This document shows, in pieces, positions 29,687 through 32,135 of a stretch of 32,135 bases of DNA. Positions within the stretch are counted from its first letter, which is position 1; each line of letters starts with the position of its first letter. Source of the DNA: Treponema sp. (GTDB taxonomy: Bacteria > Spirochaetota > Spirochaetia > Treponematales > Treponemataceae); NCBI GenBank assembly GCA_024689365.1, contig JAILDQ010000048.1:1-32135 (forward strand). The letters run 5' to 3'. The position numbers were made by a program, and so were the translations under genes. Under the pieces are notes generated by a model. It was not told the DNA's origin. It saw nothing but the letters and a program-made list of their open reading frames with translations, and made no database searches.

Positions 29687-30923
29687 TTTTTCTAACTTGA
29701 AAAAAATCTCTTTCGCGCTTTTGGCCTTTGCCTCAATCTTTCTTGCAAGCCTTTTTGTTTCTTGCAAGAAGGATTCTGTTGTGGCAAGCGTCAAGAGGGA
29801 AGAATTGTTTTCTCTCTCTTACGGCGGCTTTGAGGAAGAGCTGAATATGGCCAGCGGCTTGAACGCAACTGGCTATGTGAACACCGACATCGCGATGCGA
29901 GACGGTTTCTTTTACATTTCCAACGGAGAGTCGCAAAAGATTTTGGGCCTCAACTCTTACGGCGACTTGCTGACCCTTTACCACAATCCCGAGACAAATC
30001 CCGCGCCGCTTTTTGACTCTTCAGATTCAAGAAGGACAAATCTTTCAAAAGACGTGAGCACTAGAAAAACGATAGACTATCCTTTTAACGCTCCGTCTTT
30101 TTTGGCCTTGGATTCAAAGCAAAGAATTTATGTCGCCGAAACCCTCCCCAAAGAACGAAGGGAAAACACTGACAACAAAATATTGTCGCAAGTGGTTTTG
30201 CGTTTCAATTCTTCGGCCTTTGTTGATTACATAGGCCAGCAAGGTGTCGGCGGAACTCCTTTTCCTTTTATCAGAAACATTTTCGTCACCGAAGACGACG
30301 GCCTTGTTGTTGTTTGCGTTGTTTACAATGGCTTTGAAATTTATTGCTACGACTCTGCGGGCCAGCCCTTGCATAATGTCTTGATAAAATATTCGGACGC
30401 ACCTGAATACGGAGAGGCAAAGCCCGGAGTTTCCAGGTTTGCCGAAATCGAAAATGTGATTCCAGACCCTGCCGGCGGCCGTCTTTTTGTCAAGGCTGAC
30501 TATTACGAAACTTCCCTGGATTCTGCAAGCAAGGTTCAAAACGGAATTACAGATCCAGTCAGCGTTATTTTTCCATATGATTTGGGCTCTGGAACTTTTG
30601 GACAGGGAGTGGAGATTCCTTCTTACGAAGAAACCCTTTCAGACGGCTTTGCCAAAGAAACTTACGCTTTGCCTTACGATTTTATAGGCGCGACAAAAAA
30701 CGGCTGCCTATTTTTTATGATTTCGCTTGACACGGGCTGCATGGTTCAAATGCTTGACTTGCAAAGCGGAAAAATTACAAGAAGGCATTTAAAATTTGAC
30801 AACAAGGATCTTGTATACAGTTCTTTCTCTCTAAGCCCAGCCGGAATAATCAGCGCGCTTTTGGCCCAAAAGGATTGCGCAAAAGTCGTATGGTGGCGCA
30901 CCGACACTTTGGTAAGCCAATAG
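29670..30923 (+). CDS. LIC_12708-family-like lipoprotein with beta-propeller-like repeats
   Basis: 417 residues from ATG 29670; another in-frame ATG at 29679 would shorten it by three residues. The start lies inside the end of secA, so translational coupling is likely. The N-terminus has a basic stretch, a hydrophobic core and the lipobox LFVSC, giving a lipidated C32. The mature part contains repeated strand patterns such as [31 protein letters not shown] and [13 protein letters not shown], which fit an NHL or other beta-propeller fold. I recall this architecture as the LIC_12708 family of spirochaetal proteins; no search was run. It is probably anchored in the periplasm or outer membrane. 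Function is unknown, though the tie to secA is notable. Confidence 0.8.
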   Translation: MEGMNSFSNLKKISFALLAFASIFLASLFVSCKKDSVVASVKREELFSLSYGGFEEELNMASGLNATGYVNTDIAMRDGFFYISNGESQKILGLNSYGDLLTLYHNPETNPAPLFDSSDSRRTNLSKDVSTRKTIDYPFNAPSFLALDSKQRIYVAETLPKERRENTDNKILSQVVLRFNSSAFVDYIGQQGVGGTPFPFIRNIFVTEDDGLVVVCVVYNGFEIYCYDSAGQPLHNVLIKYSDAPEYGEAKPGVSRFAEIENVIPDPAGGRLFVKADYYETSLDSASKVQNGITDPVSVIFPYDLGSGTFGQGVEIPSYEETLSDGFAKETYALPYDFIGATKNGCLFFMISLDTGCMVQMLDLQSGKITRRHLKFDNKDLVYSSFSLSPAGIISALLAQKDCAKVVWWRTDTLVSQ

Positions 30924-30931
30924 GGGGAGCC

Positions 30932-31534
30932 ATGGCCTTTTATGACAACATCCCGGAAGGCAAGGAAGCCGAAGAGAATGACAGCTCCAATTTGCATTTT
31001 TACTACAACCGCGAAGAGCGAATAAAAAACGCGCCTAAAATCGTTCAGGATTATTACGCCGGAAGAATGACGCCGCCAAAGGGCTTGTTCAAAGTCTTGG
31101 TCGCCACAAAGTTCAACCGCTTAATGCTGCTGACAGTTGCCTTGTGCTTTTTGGTTGTAGTCATTACAAGCATTTTTGGAAACAGGCCTTCATTGGCTAC
31201 AGCGGCGGGCTTTGAGCTTGAGCTTTCGGCATTTTCTTATGATGAAAGCGTTTTCGCGCAAGTGAAGATTCATCCCTTGAAAAAAAACCTGCAGGATAAA
31301 AATTTTCCAATTGACAAATACATTGAAGACGAAGAAAAAGTTTGGGCTAATTTTACTTTTGTTGACGTTGACGGAGAGAATTCCGCAAAAGAGCAAAAGT
31401 CAGGCAAAATTGAAAAAAGCGCTTTTTTTATAAGGACAAACAGTCCTGATTATGATATAATGGAAGTGACAGCGGAAGTTGAAATTCTTGGCGAGAAGGC
31501 GACGCTTGTTTCTAAAGTGAAGCGGAGCCAATGA
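30932..31534 (+). CDS. single-TM hypothetical membrane protein (200 aa)
   Basis: Starts at ATG 30932 with AGGGGGAG (30922-30929) overlapping the stop of the previous gene; a longer upstream frame is a shadow of that gene. The first 60 residues are hydrophilic with YYNREERIKNAP and DYYAGRMTPPKGL segments. A membrane helix spans about 64-83 (LMLLTVALCFLVVVITSIFG). The C-terminal 115 residues are beta-rich and should lie outside the cytoplasm. I know no family for it. Its place in the secA operon suggests an envelope or secretion-related job, but that is only contextual. Confidence 0.78.
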   Translation: MAFYDNIPEGKEAEENDSSNLHFYYNREERIKNAPKIVQDYYAGRMTPPKGLFKVLVATKFNRLMLLTVALCFLVVVITSIFGNRPSLATAAGFELELSAFSYDESVFAQVKIHPLKKNLQDKNFPIDKYIEDEEKVWANFTFVDVDGENSAKEQKSGKIEKSAFFIRTNSPDYDIMEVTAEVEILGEKATLVSKVKRSQ

Positions 31535-31549
31535 CAAAGAGGAGTTTAT

Positions 31550-32011
31550 ATGGCGCAGTTTTATTGCTTGTCTGTAATGCTTAGCTTGTTGTGCGGATTG
31601 ATTTTGATTTATGGCCACGACGATGAGTTGGCGGATGAAGCCTTTGAGGATTCGGCTGGCAAAAAAGCGATTCCTGGCGTTTCAAAAATTCAAGAAGGAA
31701 TTGCCGGCGAAAGCCTTTTTACAAACGAACTTTTTAGGCTTGTTTGCGGAGCCCTTTGCTTTGTGACCGGTCTTGTTGTTTTTTTCGCTCCATACAGAGG
31801 CGTTGCCGTTTTTGGCGATTTGATTCCCGCTTTGGCGTGCCTTTTTGCAGGCGCCGCCGTTTTGCTCGGATATTTTGAGGATAGAAGCGACGACTTCATT
31901 CCGCCCGAGATTTTGGACGTGATTTTGACCAACAATAGGCTTTACATTGGAATCGCGGCCTTGTTTGCCGGAGTCCTTCACTTTGTTTTGCCCGGAGTTC
32001 CTTTGATATGA
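31550..32011 (+). CDS. small polytopic membrane protein (153 aa)
   Basis: ATG 31550 is preceded by GAGGAG (31538-31543). Four hydrophobic helices are predicted at about 4-21, 63-80, 86-107 and 130-148. An acidic, Gly-rich loop (about 22-60) lies between the first two. There is no catalytic motif; it could be an accessory membrane subunit. It begins 15 bases after the previous stop and overlaps the NUDIX start by four bases (ATGA), so it belongs to the secA operon. The family is not recognised. Confidence 0.78.
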   Translation: MAQFYCLSVMLSLLCGLILIYGHDDELADEAFEDSAGKKAIPGVSKIQEGIAGESLFTNELFRLVCGALCFVTGLVVFFAPYRGVAVFGDLIPALACLFAGAAVLLGYFEDRSDDFIPPEILDVILTNNRLYIGIAALFAGVLHFVLPGVPLI

Positions 32012-32135
32012 AAAAATCCGTCGCCTGCCTTGTTCTTGGAAAAACTTTGCAGACCAAAAATAAAATTTTGATCGCTCACAGAATCCAAAAAGGCCAAATG
32101 GGCGGCCGTTGGGAATTTCCCGGCGGAAAGGTTGA
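32008..32135 (+). CDS. NUDIX hydrolase, MutT-like (3' end outside window)
   Basis: ATG 32008 overlaps the previous TGA. The 42 complete codons visible begin MKKSVACLVLGKTL and run to WEFPGGKVE, which is the entry to the NUDIX box (GGx5E...). The GRWEFPGGK form is that of MutT-type 8-oxo-dGTP diphosphatases, which clean the nucleotide pool in the cytoplasm. The rest of the NUDIX box, including the REUXEE core, is beyond the window, so the class cannot be fixed. It appears to be the last visible gene of the secA transcription unit. Confidence 0.85.
   Translation, partial: MKKSVACLVLGKTLQTKNKILIAHRIQKGQMGGRWEFPGGKV

Overview
The window reads as a chromosomal segment of a spirochaete, most likely a Treponema with mid-range GC. 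This rests on the protein repertoire and on remembered family distributions; no search was run. Pointers are a eukaryote-like isoleucyl-tRNA synthetase, an LIC_12708-type lipoprotein (a family I know from Leptospira and Treponema), tandem DUF115/Maf-type proteins, several short lipoproteins with an LASC or LFVSC lipobox, and a very large acidic repeat protein whose C-terminus I associate with treponemes. No IS element, phage gene, CRISPR array, tRNA or rRNA was seen. Coding density is very high and no gene-free stretch exceeds 200 bases.

Layout. (1) 1-2252, plus strand: the 3' end of trmB, then ligA, which overlaps tail-to-tail with a minus-strand secreted M23 peptidase (2235-3203). (2) 3398-9265, plus strand: ileS, a lipoprotein overlapping its end, a uracil-phosphoribosyltransferase-like protein and a TPR lipoprotein, closed by a strong bidirectional terminator at 9282-9319. 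(3) 17462 down to 9318, minus strand: a tightly packed five-gene run made of a 958-aa acidic repeat protein, a 287-aa unknown, two paralogous DUF115/Maf-type proteins and a two-TM protein with a degenerate GGDEF-like domain. It ends at the same terminator. (4) 17616-18687, plus: an FtsB/DivIC-like membrane protein overlapping an Sua5/YrdC-type gene. (5) 20319-18690, minus: an LPLAT acyltransferase and a GT8 glycosyltransferase. (6) 20367-24592, plus: a secreted TPR-like protein, an RlmI-like methyltransferase, miaA and tatD, with a 72-aa minus-strand protein between miaA and tatD. (7) 24593-26758: a minus-strand Hpt protein and, divergent from it, an oversized signal peptidase I. (8) 26885 to the right edge, plus: secA, an LIC_12708-like lipoprotein, two small membrane proteins and the start of a NUDIX gene.

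How it fits together. Most of the window is housekeeping: tRNA and rRNA modification, tRNA charging, DNA ligation, protein export and cell-envelope upkeep. lepB and secA are neighbours and both serve secretion. The most unusual block is the five-gene minus-strand run, because it joins two diverged DUF115 proteins (a family linked elsewhere to flagellin glycosylation) with a scaffold-like acidic protein and a membrane protein carrying a non-catalytic GGDEF-like domain.

At the regulatory scale, secA, tatD, lepB and hpt each have a -10-like hexamer ending only 7-9 bases before the ATG, with no Shine-Dalgarno that such a transcript could use. They are therefore predicted to be leaderless or nearly so. 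A 15-bp inverted repeat, CTTGCAAATTGCAAG, sits between tatD and the 72-aa gene and overlaps their predicted -35 elements.
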